Both the position numbers and the translations under genes were made by a program. Shown piece after piece: positions 18,340-32,309 of a DNA stretch of 64,000 nucleotides (position 1 is the first letter of the stretch; the number at the start of each line of letters is the position of its first letter). The stretch is from positions 930,001 through 994,000 of the forward strand of contig NZ_CP132191.1 of NCBI RefSeq assembly GCF_030718845.1, read 5' to 3'. Below the pieces are notes generated by a model. The model made no database searches, was not told where the DNA came from, and saw only the letters and a list, made by a program, of their open reading frames with translations. Source of the DNA: Mycoplasma seminis. GTDB taxonomy: Bacteria > Bacillota_I > Bacilli_A > Mycoplasmatales > Metamycoplasmataceae.

Positions 18340-19522
18340 AAATTTCGATTGCATTTCTTGCAATAACTAATTCTTCATTAGTTCTAATTACATAAACAGG
18401 AACTTCAGAATCTGGTGTAGAAATTAATTGATATTCACCAATGTTTCCTGTGTTTTTGCTTTCGTCTAATTTAATGTTTTTGAAGAATAATTTATCAATA
18501 ACTTTTTGTCTAATTAAAGCAACATTTTCCCCAATTCCAGCTGTGAAAACGATTGCATCAGGGTTTCCACCAATTTTGTTTGCATATACTGCTGTAAAGT
18601 CAGCAATTTTTTGTGCATATAAATCAAGTGCAAATTCAGCATCTTTATTTCCAGCTTTAACTGCAGCTGTAATATCACGCATATCACTTGAAACTGTAGA
18701 AACCCCAAGTAATCCGCTCTTCTTGTTTAAAGTGTTGGTAAATTCTTCAATACTCATTCCAGTATGATTCATAACGAATTCATGGATTGAAGGATCAATA
18801 TCCCCGCTTCTTGTTCCCATCATAATTCCAGCTAATGGTGTAAGTCCCATTGAAGTATCAAATGATTTAGAATCTTTAATTGCACATAAACTTCCACCGT
18901 TTCCTAAGTGTAAGTTAACAAATGTAACTGTTTTTTTACCTAAGATTTCTGCAAGTTTTTCAGCGATGTATTGGTGTGAAATTCCGTGAGCTCCATAACG
19001 TTTAATTTTGTATTTATCACTTAATTCTTTTGGAATTGCATAAGTTGAGTTTACTTTATCAATTGTTGTGTGGTAAGCTGTATCAAAATCTGCGCTTAAT
19101 TTTGCATGTGGAAATACGTGTCTAAATCCTAAAATTGCTTGTACAGCTCCTGGGTTATGTAATGGTGCATACATTGAACATTCATCAATTAAAGCAATTT
19201 CTTTATCTGTAACTTTTGTGGTTTTGTCAAAGTATGTTCCACCTTGCACAATTCTAAAACCAATGTTTTCGATTTCATCTGGATTAGAAATTAAATTGAT
19301 TTGTTTCATTAATTTGTAAAGTTCATTAACAGCAACTTCGTGTGAAGGCATTGCTACTATTTCTTCAAATTTTTCTCCATTGTATTTTAATGAGATATTT
19401 CCTTCTGGAAGGGTAATTCTTTCTGCAATACCGCTAGCAATTAATTCTAAAGTTTCTTTATCAAATAAACTTAATTTAATTGAACTAGATCCAGCATTGA
19501 TTACTAATACTTTTTTGTTCAT
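18329..19522 (-). CDS. ackA: acetate kinase
   Basis: 397 residues from MNKKVLVINAGSSSIKLSLF; an upstream in-frame extension is rejected because a good AAGGAG lies before this ATG. Active-site motifs include LHLGNGGSLCAIKDSKSFDTSMG, GTRSGDIDPSI and FTAGIGENV. It makes ATP from acetyl phosphate, a main energy source in fermenting or arginine-using mycoplasmas. No pta gene lies next to it. Overlaps coaD by 11 bp. Confidence 0.95.
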   Translation of the reverse strand: MNKKVLVINAGSSSIKLSLFDKETLELIASGIAERITLPEGNISLKYNGEKFEEIVAMPSHEVAVNELYKLMKQINLISNPDEIENIGFRIVQGGTYFDKTTKVTDKEIALIDECSMYAPLHNPGAVQAILGFRHVFPHAKLSADFDTAYHTTIDKVNSTYAIPKELSDKYKIKRYGAHGISHQYIAEKLAEILGKKTVTFVNLHLGNGGSLCAIKDSKSFDTSMGLTPLAGIMMGTRSGDIDPSIHEFVMNHTGMSIEEFTNTLNKKSGLLGVSTVSSDMRDITAAVKAGNKDAEFALDLYAQKIADFTAVYANKIGGNPDAIVFTAGIGENVALIRQKVIDKLFFKNIKLDESKNTGNIGEYQLISTPDSEVPVYVIRTNEELVIARNAIEIYAK

Positions 19523-19705
19523 AAGTGTCTCCTTGTTGTTATGAATTCTGCTTTTAAATGTGGTTATTTTGCTTAAATAATCCACAAATTTATATATGTT
19601 TTAATTTTACTAAACTGTTGCTAAAATATATCAAATTTCTTAACTTTATTAGTAATTTTTGTTGTTAAATAAATATTCTTAATTATATCATTTTAAATAT
19701 AAAAA

Positions 19706-19732
19706 ACATTCGCCTTATTATCCGACGAATGT
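19706..19732 (-). terminator. rplQ operon terminator
   Basis: A 7-bp stem (ACATTCG/CGAATGT) followed by a T6 run on the minus strand, 24 bp after the rplQ stop. Confidence 0.8.
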
Positions 19733-19756
19733 AGTGCGTGTAATTAAAATATCAAA

Positions 19757-20119
19757 TTAAACTAATTCAATAATAGCCATACGTGTTGAATCACCTTGAC
19801 GACGAGGTAATTTAATAATTCTTGTGTATCCACCGTTTCTTTCTGCATATTTAGGTGCAATATCATCAAATAAGTATTTTAATACTTCTTTTCCGTCTTT
19901 TGTTTTGATTGGACGTAAGTATCCTGCAACAGCTCTTCTGTTTGCTAATGTAGGATTTTTAGCCTTTTGAATCATTCTTTCTGCGTGTCTTCTAACTTCT
20001 TTAGCTCTTGGTAATGTTGTTACAATTCTTCCGTTTACATATAATTCGCTCACTAATGAACGCATTACACCGTTTCTTCATTTTGTATCACGTGAATAAA
20101 TTTGAGTTGGATTAGCCAT
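19757..20119 (-). CDS. rplQ: 50S ribosomal protein L17
   Basis: 120 residues beginning [20 protein letters not shown] (Trp by UGA), with [19 protein letters not shown]-like core and C-terminal [26 protein letters not shown]17 lies at the exit tunnel. Last gene of the secY-rplQ operon, 1 bp after rpoA. Confidence 0.94.
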
Positions 20120-20120
20120 A

Positions 20121-21131
20121 TTACTCATCTCCTTCTTTTAATTCGTAACCATATTCTCTAAGTTTGTCAATGATTTCTTGGATAGATTTTCTACCTAAGT
20201 TCTTTGTTTGTTCAAGTTGTGTTAATGTTAATTCTTTAATTTGTGATAATTTTGTTTTCTTAATTTTCTTAAGTGCATTTGCTGAACGAACTGATAATCC
20301 CATTTGTGCAATATCTAAATCATCTTCTTCTTTTTCTTCAACTTTTGGTTGTTCTTCTTCAAAGATGTCTAGTTTCATATTTTCAACATCTCCGATTACT
20401 TGGAACATACCAATTAAGATTTCAGCAGCTGATTTAATTGCATCCTTAGCTTTAATTGTTCCATCTGTGTGAATTGTGAAGTCAAGTTTTTCTTCAAATT
20501 TTGCAGATGATGAGTTCATTTCAGAAACTGTATATGCAACTTTTTTAATTGGTGAGAAATTAGAATCAATTGCAATAAACTTAGCTTTTTTAATTTCTGT
20601 TAATGCAGCTAATTCTGCTTCTCTTTTAGCAACTAGAGCTTTATTTTCTTCAAATGACATGTATCCACGTCCTGGACGTAAGTAAAGTTCTAATTTTAAT
20701 GCTTCATCAGTCATTGTTGTTGCTAAATAAACATTGTTATCAAGTACATTAACGCTTGGGTTATTAACAACTTGTAAACTTCTTGCTGTAACTGGTCCAG
20801 CTACATCTGAAGTTAAAGTAACTTTGATAATATCGTCATCATTAACTAAGCTTGAATCATATGTGAATCTTACTTTTCTTAAGTTCATAAATAAACTTGG
20901 TACATCTTCCATTACATCTTTCATAGTTTGGAATTCAAGGTCAACACCTTCGATTCTAACAGCGAATGGTGCTAATGCTGTAACACTTGAAAGGAGTGTG
21001 CGTCTAAGTGCAACTCCAAGTGTGTTTGCATATCCTCTTTCTAAACCTTGTAATGAGAATGTTGTTTCGTATTCACTAACTTCTCTAATTTGTGGTTTTT
21101 CTAAATAATCTGGTTTTTTAAATTTTTCCAT
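20121..21131 (-). CDS. rpoA: DNA-directed RNA polymerase subunit alpha
   Basis: 336 residues. The N-terminal assembly domain contains the TLGVALRRTLLSS motif and the C-terminal domain (about residues 265-330) the helix-hairpin-helix region LSVRSANALKKIKKTKLSQIKEL...LGRKSIQEIIDKL that contacts UP elements and activators. An acidic linker (EEEQPKVEEKEEDD) joins them. Confidence 0.95.
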   Translation of the reverse strand: MEKFKKPDYLEKPQIREVSEYETTFSLQGLERGYANTLGVALRRTLLSSVTALAPFAVRIEGVDLEFQTMKDVMEDVPSLFMNLRKVRFTYDSSLVNDDDIIKVTLTSDVAGPVTARSLQVVNNPSVNVLDNNVYLATTMTDEALKLELYLRPGRGYMSFEENKALVAKREAELAALTEIKKAKFIAIDSNFSPIKKVAYTVSEMNSSSAKFEEKLDFTIHTDGTIKAKDAIKSAAEILIGMFQVIGDVENMKLDIFEEEQPKVEEKEEDDLDIAQMGLSVRSANALKKIKKTKLSQIKELTLTQLEQTKNLGRKSIQEIIDKLREYGYELKEGDE

Positions 21132-21156
21132 TTTGTACCTACCTTTATGTTACGAA

Positions 21157-21546
21157 TTATTTCTTCATACGTTCACGTTTTAAAATACGTTTTGGAGGTC
21201 TTGTTCCGTTGTGAGGAACTGGTGTAACATCTTTAATTTCTGTAACAGTAATACCACTTACTTCGATTTGTTTTCTTGCAGCATCTTTTCCTGCTCCAAG
21301 ACCTTTTAATTCAACTTTAACAGTTTTAATACCGTGTTCTTTAGCAGCTTCAGCAGCAGCTTGAGCAGCTAAACCAGCTGCATATGGAGTTTTCTTCTTT
21401 GTACCTTTGTATCCGATTGCTCCTGCAGAACTTCAAGCAATAACATTTCCGTTTTCATCTGCAAAAGTAACAATTGTGTTTTGGTTTGTTGAGTGAATGT
21501 GTGCAACACCACTAGTAATGTTCTTTTTCTTTGTCTTACGAGCCAT
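21157..21546 (-). CDS. rpsK: 30S ribosomal protein S11
   Basis: 129 residues starting [19 protein letters not shown], with the [17 protein letters not shown]-type helix and C-terminal [23 protein letters not shown]11 forms part of the platform at the E site. One UGA Trp sits in the conserved IAWSSAG segment. Confidence 0.94.
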
Positions 21547-21548
21547 GA

Positions 21549-21917
21549 TTATTTACCTTTCTTTCCTGCAACTGTTTTTCTAGGTCCTTTACGTGTACGA
21601 GCATTTTTCTTAGTACTTTGTCCACGTACTGGAAGACCTTTACGGTGTCTCATTCCACGGTAACATTTAATTTCCATTAAACGTTTGATGTTTAAGCTTA
21701 CTTCTCTACGTAAGTCACCTTCAGTTGTATATTCTTTAGCAGCTTCACGAATTCTTGATAATTCTTCTTCTGTTAAATCTTTAACACGAGTATCTTCGCT
21801 AATGTTAGCTTTAGCACAGATTTCTTTTGCTAATGAGTTCCCAATTCCATAAATGTATGTTAATGAGATAACAACACGTTTATTGTTAGGAATTTCAACG
21901 TTTAAAATTCTAGCCAT
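21549..21917 (-). CDS. rpsM: 30S ribosomal protein S13
   Basis: 122 residues ([26 protein letters not shown]...), with the C-terminal [25 protein letters not shown] signature that contacts P-site tRNA. Two bp upstream of rpsK. Confidence 0.95.
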   Translation of the reverse strand: MARILNVEIPNNKRVVISLTYIYGIGNSLAKEICAKANISEDTRVKDLTEEELSRIREAAKEYTTEGDLRREVSLNIKRLMEIKCYRGMRHRKGLPVRGQSTKKNARTRKGPRKTVAGKKGK

Positions 21918-21931
21918 TTAATTTCCCCTTC

Positions 21932-22045
21932 TTATCCTTGTCTTTGTTTGTGTTTTGGTTGTTCACAAATAACACGGATGATTCCTTTACGTTTGATAAT
22001 TTTACAGTCTTTACACATTTTCTTAACACTTGCTCTAACTTTCAT
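21932..22045 (-). CDS. rpmJ: 50S ribosomal protein L36
   Basis: 37 residues: [20 protein letters not shown] and a C-terminus ending [10 protein letters not shown]. The zinc ligands are C-x2-C, then Cys and His, typical of the C+ form. Too short for usual ORF cut-offs, but it lies in its conserved place between infA and rpsM. Confidence 0.92.
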   Translation of the reverse strand: MKVRASVKKMCKDCKIIKRKGIIRVICEQPKHKQRQG

Positions 22046-22056
22046 CAGTTCTCCTT

Positions 22057-22272
22057 TTATTTGTGTCTGTAAGTAATGCGCCCTTGAGTTAAATCATAAG
22101 GACTTACTTCTACATCCACAGCGTCTCCAGGTAATATTCTGATGTGATTTACTCTCATCTTACCTGAGATATGTGCTTTAATTACAACGCCATTTTCTAA
22201 TTCAACTGAGTAATCATCAGTTGAATAAGCTTCTTTAACAACTCCTGTTAGTTTAATAGCATCTTTAGCCAA
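22057..22272 (-). CDS. infA: translation initiation factor IF-1 (TTG start)
   Basis: 71 residues with the S1-type OB fold ([57 protein letters not shown]). No ATG exists at the N-terminus: the start is TTG at 22270-22272, directly after the map stop codon, with AAAGGAA upstream (inside the map coding end). IF-1 binds the A site during initiation. Confidence 0.93.
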   Translation of the reverse strand: MAKDAIKLTGVVKEAYSTDDYSVELENGVVIKAHISGKMRVNHIRILPGDAVDVEVSPYDLTQGRITYRHK

Positions 22273-23019
22273 TTAAATTCCTTTCGTAAGAATGATACCT
22301 TTACCATTCTTAATAAGTACTGTGTGCTCATAGTGTGAATTTCTACTTCCATCAGCACTAACAACAGTTCACCCATCTTTGAGTGTTTTTATTCTTGGGT
22401 GTTTAGTTATCATTGGTTCGATACAAATGACCATTCCATCTTTAAGAAGTGGCCCAGTACCTTTTTTACCATCATTTGGAACATAAGGATCTTCATGTAA
22501 ATTACGTCCGATTCCATGTCCACAAAATTCTGCTGGTGTATAGTATCCGTGATTTCTAATGTATGTTCCAATAGCGTTTGAAATATCCCCAACTCTTGCG
22601 CCTTTTTTAATTGCATTAAATCCAGCTAAGAAAGAGTTTTTAGCAACATCAATTAACTCTTGATCTTGTTGTGATATCTTACCTACACCTTTAGTGAAAG
22701 CACTATCGCTATTGTATCCTTCTCAGATGCAACCTAAATCAATACTGATTAGATCTCCATCTTTTAAAACATAATCACTTGGGATACCATGAATCAATTG
22801 TTCATTTACAGATATACATGCTGTAGCTGGAAAGCCATATAAACCTTTGAATGCTGGTTTAGCTCCCCGTTTAATTATTTCTTTAAAAGCCAATTGATCA
22901 ATATCTTTTAAAGAAACACCTGGTCTTACAAAGTCTCAAAGCACTTGCTTCACTTCCGCCAAGATTTGACAAGATTTAGAAATCTTTTTGATTTCTTCAG
23001 GATTTTTTATTGTAATCAT
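22273..23019 (-). CDS. map: methionine aminopeptidase, type I
   Basis: 248 residues. Metal ligands of the pita-bread fold are seen in ISIDLGCIWEGYNSDSAFT (two Asp), GHGIGRNLHEDP (His), MVICIEPM (Glu) and the final HYEHTVLI segment (Glu). Several UGA Trp codons. It removes the initiator Met from nascent proteins. Lies between adk and infA as in many Firmicutes-derived genomes. Confidence 0.94.
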
Positions 23020-23050
23020 ACTTTAAAAATCCTTTCTACTAATTTTGTTT

Positions 23051-23716
23051 TTATATTTTAGCATTTTTTTGAATTAATTTAAGCACTTTATCCGCCACTA
23101 AATCAGGGGTTTGCGATGCATCTATAATATTTAATTCATTTAAACTCTTATAATAATCTAATAAAGGTTTAGTTTGTTCTTCATAAATTTCAAGTCTATG
23201 AGCGATACGTTCTTCAGTATCATCTGGTCTTTGAACTAGTTGTGAACCACATAAGTTGCAAGTTACATTATCATGTGAAGGTTTGTATTTTACATGATAA
23301 CTTTCTCCACATTTTGAACAAGTTCTTCTTCCTGATAATCTGTCTAAAATTATTTTTTTATCAACTTCTAATTCAACAACTAAAAATTCAAATCCTTCAA
23401 GAGATTTTAAAAACTCAGCTTGTGCTTTTGTTCTAGGAAATCCATCTAAAATAAAATATTTATTTTGCTTTTTAAGTTCTTCTAAAGCATTCTGAACAAT
23501 TTTATTTGTAATTTCATCAGGTACATATCCACCTGTTGTAACAATGCTTTTAACTTGTTTTCCAAGTTCTGTTTCATTTTCGATTTCTTTTCTAAAAATG
23601 TTACCTGTTGAAACATGGATTAAGTTGCTTTTACTTGCAAGTAATGAAGCAACAGTCCCTTTTCCAGCTCCAGGCTGCCCCATAAAAATAAGGTTGGTTT
23701 TTATATTATTTATCAT
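23051..23716 (-). CDS. adk: adenylate kinase (zinc-lid form)
   Basis: 221 residues. P-loop GQPGAGKGTVAS, the FILDGFPRTKAQAEF signature, and a LID with four cysteines (CSKC...CNLC) that bind a structural zinc, the Gram-positive-like form. Interconverts AMP, ADP and ATP. The start overlaps the secY stop by 4 bp. Confidence 0.95.
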   Translation of the reverse strand: MINNIKTNLIFMGQPGAGKGTVASLLASKSNLIHVSTGNIFRKEIENETELGKQVKSIVTTGGYVPDEITNKIVQNALEELKKQNKYFILDGFPRTKAQAEFLKSLEGFEFLVVELEVDKKIILDRLSGRRTCSKCGESYHVKYKPSHDNVTCNLCGSQLVQRPDDTEERIAHRLEIYEEQTKPLLDYYKSLNELNIIDASQTPDLVADKVLKLIQKNAKI

Positions 23717-25113
23717 AATAATCCTTCGACACTTTCGGTTTCATAATCTTTTTCGATATTTTTAATTGATTCACGTTTAGCTTTAGCAAGTCTATAAGTT
23801 TTTCTTCTTGCTTGTAATTGTCCCACTGTTTCCAGTGAAACGCTAACTAAAATCATTAAACCTGTACCACCAAAAGAAATAACACTAGGTAATATTCCAG
23901 CCATGATCTCAACATACTGCATACCACCTAAAATTAATAAGTAAATTGATGAGAAGACACTTAATCTAAATACAATTGCAATTAAGTAATCTTGAGTTTC
24001 TTCTCCAGGTCTAACACCCGGAATATATGTAGAGTTCTTAGCAAAATCTTCAGCTATTTTGTCTACTTTTGATTGTTGAATTCCCATTACAAGTGAGAAA
24101 AAGAAAATAATTACTAAAAGTAATGAGAATCCAATTGGTTGAGTAAATTGTAAGTTTTGATTAATTCATTGTTTTGAAGCATTATCATCTGGTAAGATGT
24201 TTGCAATCATAGTTGGAAATGATAGTACCATCATCGCAAAAATAATCGGCATAATACCACCAGGATTTAATTTAATTGGTAAGTTTCCAATATCTTTTTT
24301 GCTTTTTGAACGTCCTGCACCTATTTGTTGGATCGGAATATGTCTTTCAGCACCATAAACAATTGCAATAATCATAACTACTACAAGGTAAACAACAATA
24401 TATGTTGTAAAGTTAACAATACCTACAAGTGAACTTGCACTTTGTGATGCATCAAGTCCAATATAGTGAATAAATGCTTCTTTAAATTGGAATGGTAAAC
24501 GAGCTGCAATACCAGTGAAAATAATTAAACTTGTCCCATTTCCAATCCCTTTATTTGTGATTTCTTCAGAAATAAAAAGCGCAAATAAAGAAGTAGCAGT
24601 TAGCACTACAGGTAAAATAAAGTAAGCCATAGCACCTTCTGAAATACCTGTACCTGCTAAATCAAATCCAATAAATGAATTTCTTCCACCAGCTGTTAAA
24701 GTCTTAAGCAAGAATACAGCTTGAGGATAAGCAATTAGAAGAGTTAAAAATCTAGTAATAACATTGATTTTTCTTCTTCCTTGTGGTCCACTTTGACCTA
24801 ATTTTTGAATTGGAGGGAAAAGTTTAGATTGCAGAATCATCATGATTAAGGAAGCATTAATAAACGGGCTTATCCCTAATGCAAATAATGAAAATTGTCT
24901 TAAACCTCCACCACCAATTAAATTAAGTGTGTTAAGGAATGAGTTATTATTTAGTTGATCATTATTTTGAATCTTAACAAATGGAACTGTAATTGTTGTT
25001 CCCATAATATAAATAATTAAAAGGAAAGATGTAAAAAGTATCTTTTTTGTTAATTCTTTAGTACTTCAAAACTGTCTTCAACCGTTATGAAATTTATATA
25101 TTAATGTCCGCAA
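23713..25113 (-). CDS. secY: preprotein translocase subunit SecY (TTG start)
   Basis: 466 residues with ten expected membrane segments. The first ATG (25005) would remove the first transmembrane helix, so the TTG at 25113, preceded by AAAAGGGG at Shine-Dalgarno distance, is the likely start; the added residues read LRTLIYKFHNGWRQFWSTKEL with two UGA Trp. Signatures: FALGISPFINASLIMM, GIGNGTSLIIFTGI, and a C-terminal ARRKTYRLAKAKRES tail. First gene of the secY-adk-map-infA-rpmJ-rpsM-rpsK-rpoA-rplQ operon. A TATAAT box is at 25140-25145. Confidence 0.93.
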
Positions 25114-25139
25114 TTTTTCCCCTTTTTTATTACAGCGTA

Positions 25140-25145
25140 ATTATA
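25140..25145 (-). promoter_or_regulatory. secY operon -10 box
   Basis: TATAAT on the minus strand, between the rRNA terminator (25168-25180) and the secY TTG start. It would give a leader of only about 20 nt. Confidence 0.5.
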
Positions 25146-25167
25146 TAATATTTTTAAAAATAAAAAA

Positions 25168-25180
25168 ACGCTTGAAGCGT
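25168..25180 (-). terminator. rRNA operon terminator
   Basis: A short stem (ACGCT/AGCGT, extendable to 6 bp) followed by a T7 run on the minus strand, about 65 bp after the 23S 3' end. Confidence 0.65.
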
Positions 25181-25242
25181 CATTTTTTATGTTCTTTAAA
25201 AACTGAATAGTAATTTAATAATTCATTAAAATGTCTGAATAC

Positions 25243-28135
<2,893 letters not shown>

Positions 28136-28390
28136 TGTAACAATATTTTCCTATTGTTGTTGATGTATTCAAAGACATTTTAACGAATTATTATTTCTAA
28201 TAATTTCTCGGTATCACAAAACAAATTGACTAATTTATTTTTTGATGTCGTTGTTATATTAATATCTTTACTATTCAGTTTTCAAAGAACATAGAGAGAA
28301 AATCCTCTCAAAACTAGATATATCCCATGACGAAATAATTTATAAAATAAGGTAATTAAGTAACAATAAATATTGTTTATGTGTACTCCG
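28136..28390 (-). other. 16S-23S spacer without tRNA genes, with boxA-like and processing-stem sequences
   Basis: About 255 bp. No cloverleaf-forming tRNA sequence was found. A boxA-like GTTCTTTGAAAACT lies on the minus strand at 28277-28290, upstream of 23S, and a copy is in the 16S leader at 29930-29943. The 14-nt stretch AAAACTAGATATAT near 28309 (plus strand) is complementary to the 16S leader and would close the 16S precursor stem. Confidence 0.75.
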
Positions 28391-29902
<1,512 letters not shown>

Positions 29903-29929
29903 TGACTGTCATGTACATTGTATATATCT

Positions 29930-30001
29930 AGTTTTCAAAGAACTTTATCACTTGCTTACTCAACAAGTGTTATTATTATATAGCAGTTTAATTTTCATCA
30001 A
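29930..30001 (-). promoter_or_regulatory. rRNA operon promoter and boxA leader
   Basis: A -10 TATAAT (29975-29980) is preceded by TTGATG at 29996-30001 as a plausible -35 (15-bp spacer, slightly short). Downstream are a small hairpin (CACTTG...CAAGTG, 29950-29970) and a boxA-like GTTCTTTGAAAACT (29930-29943) before 16S. Confidence 0.55.
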
Positions 30002-30030
30002 AGCATTTTTTTATTTTTTTATATAAAAAA

Positions 30031-30050
30031 GAAAATGGGTTACCATTTTC
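30031..30050 (-). terminator. recA terminator
   Basis: A perfect 8-bp stem (GAAAATGG/CCATTTTC) with a 4-nt loop and a T run on the minus strand, 8 bp after the recA stop. Confidence 0.8.
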
Positions 30051-30057
30051 TCTAAAT

Positions 30058-31053
30058 TTATAAGGTGTTACGTATTTCGGACTGGATATTTTCGTTTAAA
30101 TAAATGAAGTTTCTCATATTTTTCTTACCTTGAGCTACATTTTCACCCTTATAACTAAATCATGCACCTTTTTTCTCGATAATTCCATTTTCTACACCTA
30201 AGTCCACAAGTTCACCATATTTATCTAAACCTTCAGAAAAATATAATTCTGATTGTCCTGTTTTATATGGAACGGATAATTTATTTTTAACTACTTTGAA
30301 TCTAATTTCATTTCCAACTATATCTTTACCTTCAGTAATTGGTGAACCTTTTCTAACTTCTATTCTGACACTTGAATAGAATTTAAAGCTCTTCCTCCCT
30401 GGAGTGGTTTCGGGGCTCCCAAATATTACACCAACTTTTTCTCTGATTTGGTTAATAAATATAATAGTAGTTTTATTTTTGTTTAAATTACCAGTTATTT
30501 TTCTAAGTCCTTTAGACATCAATCTAGCTTGTGCACCTATTTGTAAATCAGTCATTTCACCTTGTAATTCAGCTTCAGGCACTAATGCAGCAACACTATC
30601 TACCACAATTAAATCAATTTTGCCTGATTTAGCTAAAATATCCACAATTTCTAAAGCTTGTTCGCCTGAATCTGGTTGTGATAAGATTAATCTATCAATA
30701 TTTACACCTAGCTTTTTTGCATATTCTGAATCGATGGAATGTTCAGCATCAATAAATGCTGCTATTCCATTATTTTTTTGTACTTCAGCAATCGCATTTA
30801 AAGCTAAAGTAGTTTTTCCACAGCTTTCAGGACCATAGATTTCTATTATTTTACCTTTTGGATATCCTTTGATTCCAAGTAATTTATCTAGTACATAACT
30901 TCCGCTGTGAAATGTATCGACAGATATATAAGGTATATCACCTAGTAACATAATAGATTCTTCACCTAATTTCTTAGAAATTTCTTTCATGGTTTCTTTG
31001 ATTGATAAAGCTAATTCTTCATCACTTAATTTTGTTTCGTTTTCGTCGTTCAT
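30058..31053 (-). CDS. recA: recombinase RecA
   Basis: 331 residues from MNDENETKLSDEEL (ATG 31053 with AAGGAG); an upstream in-frame extension is not used. Walker A GPESCGKTT at residues 74-82, Walker B LIVVDSVAALVP, L1/L2 loops around ELQGEMTDLQIGAQARLMS and INQIREKVGVIFGSPETTPGRK. Catalyses strand exchange in homologous recombination. An IS3-family element ends about 77 bp upstream of the start, so promoter sequences may have been altered. Confidence 0.95.
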
Positions 31054-31195
31054 ATATCTCCTTTTTTTCTTTACTAAATATATGAATTTTTTCAAAAGTG
31101 AACTGAAAATAAAAAAATACACACTTTATACTAGGACACAAAAAATTAACAATTTATTAATTCAGATAGCTCCATACCATATGTGTATGGAGTTT

Positions 31196-32095
31196 TTAAT
31201 CCAAACATGATTGAATTCGCTCTTTGTTGTATCATTCAATATAATCTGCAATAATATTTTCTAATTCTTTTATTGATATTTCTCTAACATTGATGTCACG
31301 AATTAATTCTGTTTTTAAATTAGAAAATCAATATTCAACAACTCTATTATCTAAACTATTACCAACACCTGAAAGAGATATTAAACCACCTTGATTTTGG
31401 ATGAAATTAGAAAATGTTTGAGAAGTGTATGTTGAACAATGGTCTGCTTGTAATATAAAATTATCTTCAAAATGTATATTTTCAAATGTTTTATAAATAA
31501 GATTTGCATCATTAAATTTTGAAAGCGCAAAACCAACTATTTCCTTTGTTTTATGCTTAATTATTACAGAAAGATAAACATGATTATTTACTAAATCTTT
31601 CGTAGCTGGTAAGTATGTGACATCGGTAGCATATATATTTCTGTTGTTTTTATCATTATAATCTCTATCTACTATGTTAGGCATATTAACTGATGTATCT
31701 TTCAATTCTTTAATTTTTTCTCTTTTTCGCACATTACAAAATAGACCTAATGAATTCATATATCTTCCTAATGTTCTTTCGTTTATATCTATATTATAGG
31801 TGTGCAAGATAAAATATTTTAGTTTTTGTCTTCCAAATTTGCATCTATTTTGTTTGAAGGATTGAATTATTACTTCTTGATGTTTTATTTCTTTGTGTTT
31901 TGTACTACTTATATTATTGTTTTTCTTGTGTTTAGATACAGTTTGTCTACATAAAGTGAATAATATAGCTAATTTATATGAAGCTATATTTAAATTTGCG
32001 GCTTCTTTCGCTTTTTCGTTCTTAGGCTTATCCTTTGTTAATTCTCGATATCTTTTAGCGATTTCTATTAAATCATCTCTAGAAAAATATCTCAA
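31196..32095 (-). pseudogene. IS3-family transposase OrfB, C-terminal frameshift
   Basis: The rve-type integrase domain shows D-D-E residues: Asp in NIYATDVTYLPAT, Asp in FILQADHCSTYTS, Glu in NRVVEYWFSNLK (Trp by UGA). Near the end ...YNKERIQSCLD stops early; one missing base shifts the frame, because another frame continues with FGLKTPYTYG, the expected tail. orfB overlaps orfA in the -1 frame, as in IS3 elements that use programmed frameshifting. Only the last ~15 residues are lost, so activity is uncertain. Confidence 0.75.
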
Positions 32096-32309
32096 TTGAT
32101 TTCAGTTTCCTTAACTTTTTTGGGTCTTCCGCTTCCTGGTTTTCTTGGTTTCTTGTTCATATTAAAATTATAATGTTTTATGATTTTTCAAAACCTTTTA
32201 TTAATGGAATCATTTTTTGCTTTTGAACCATATTTGTACATCAATGAAATTGCTTGATTTTTACCAAATTTCAAAAATGTATTATAAATTTCAATTTCTT
32301 GCTTTTCTG

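Noticed and set aside
18340-18363. Upstream start of coaD (MQEMQSKF)
   Set aside because: The nucleotidyltransferase N-terminus begins at MQNKIALFAGSF; the extension lies within the ackA end.
28136-28390. tRNA genes in the 16S-23S spacer
   Set aside because: No T-loop (GGTTCRA) or acceptor pairing was found in the spacer on the minus strand.
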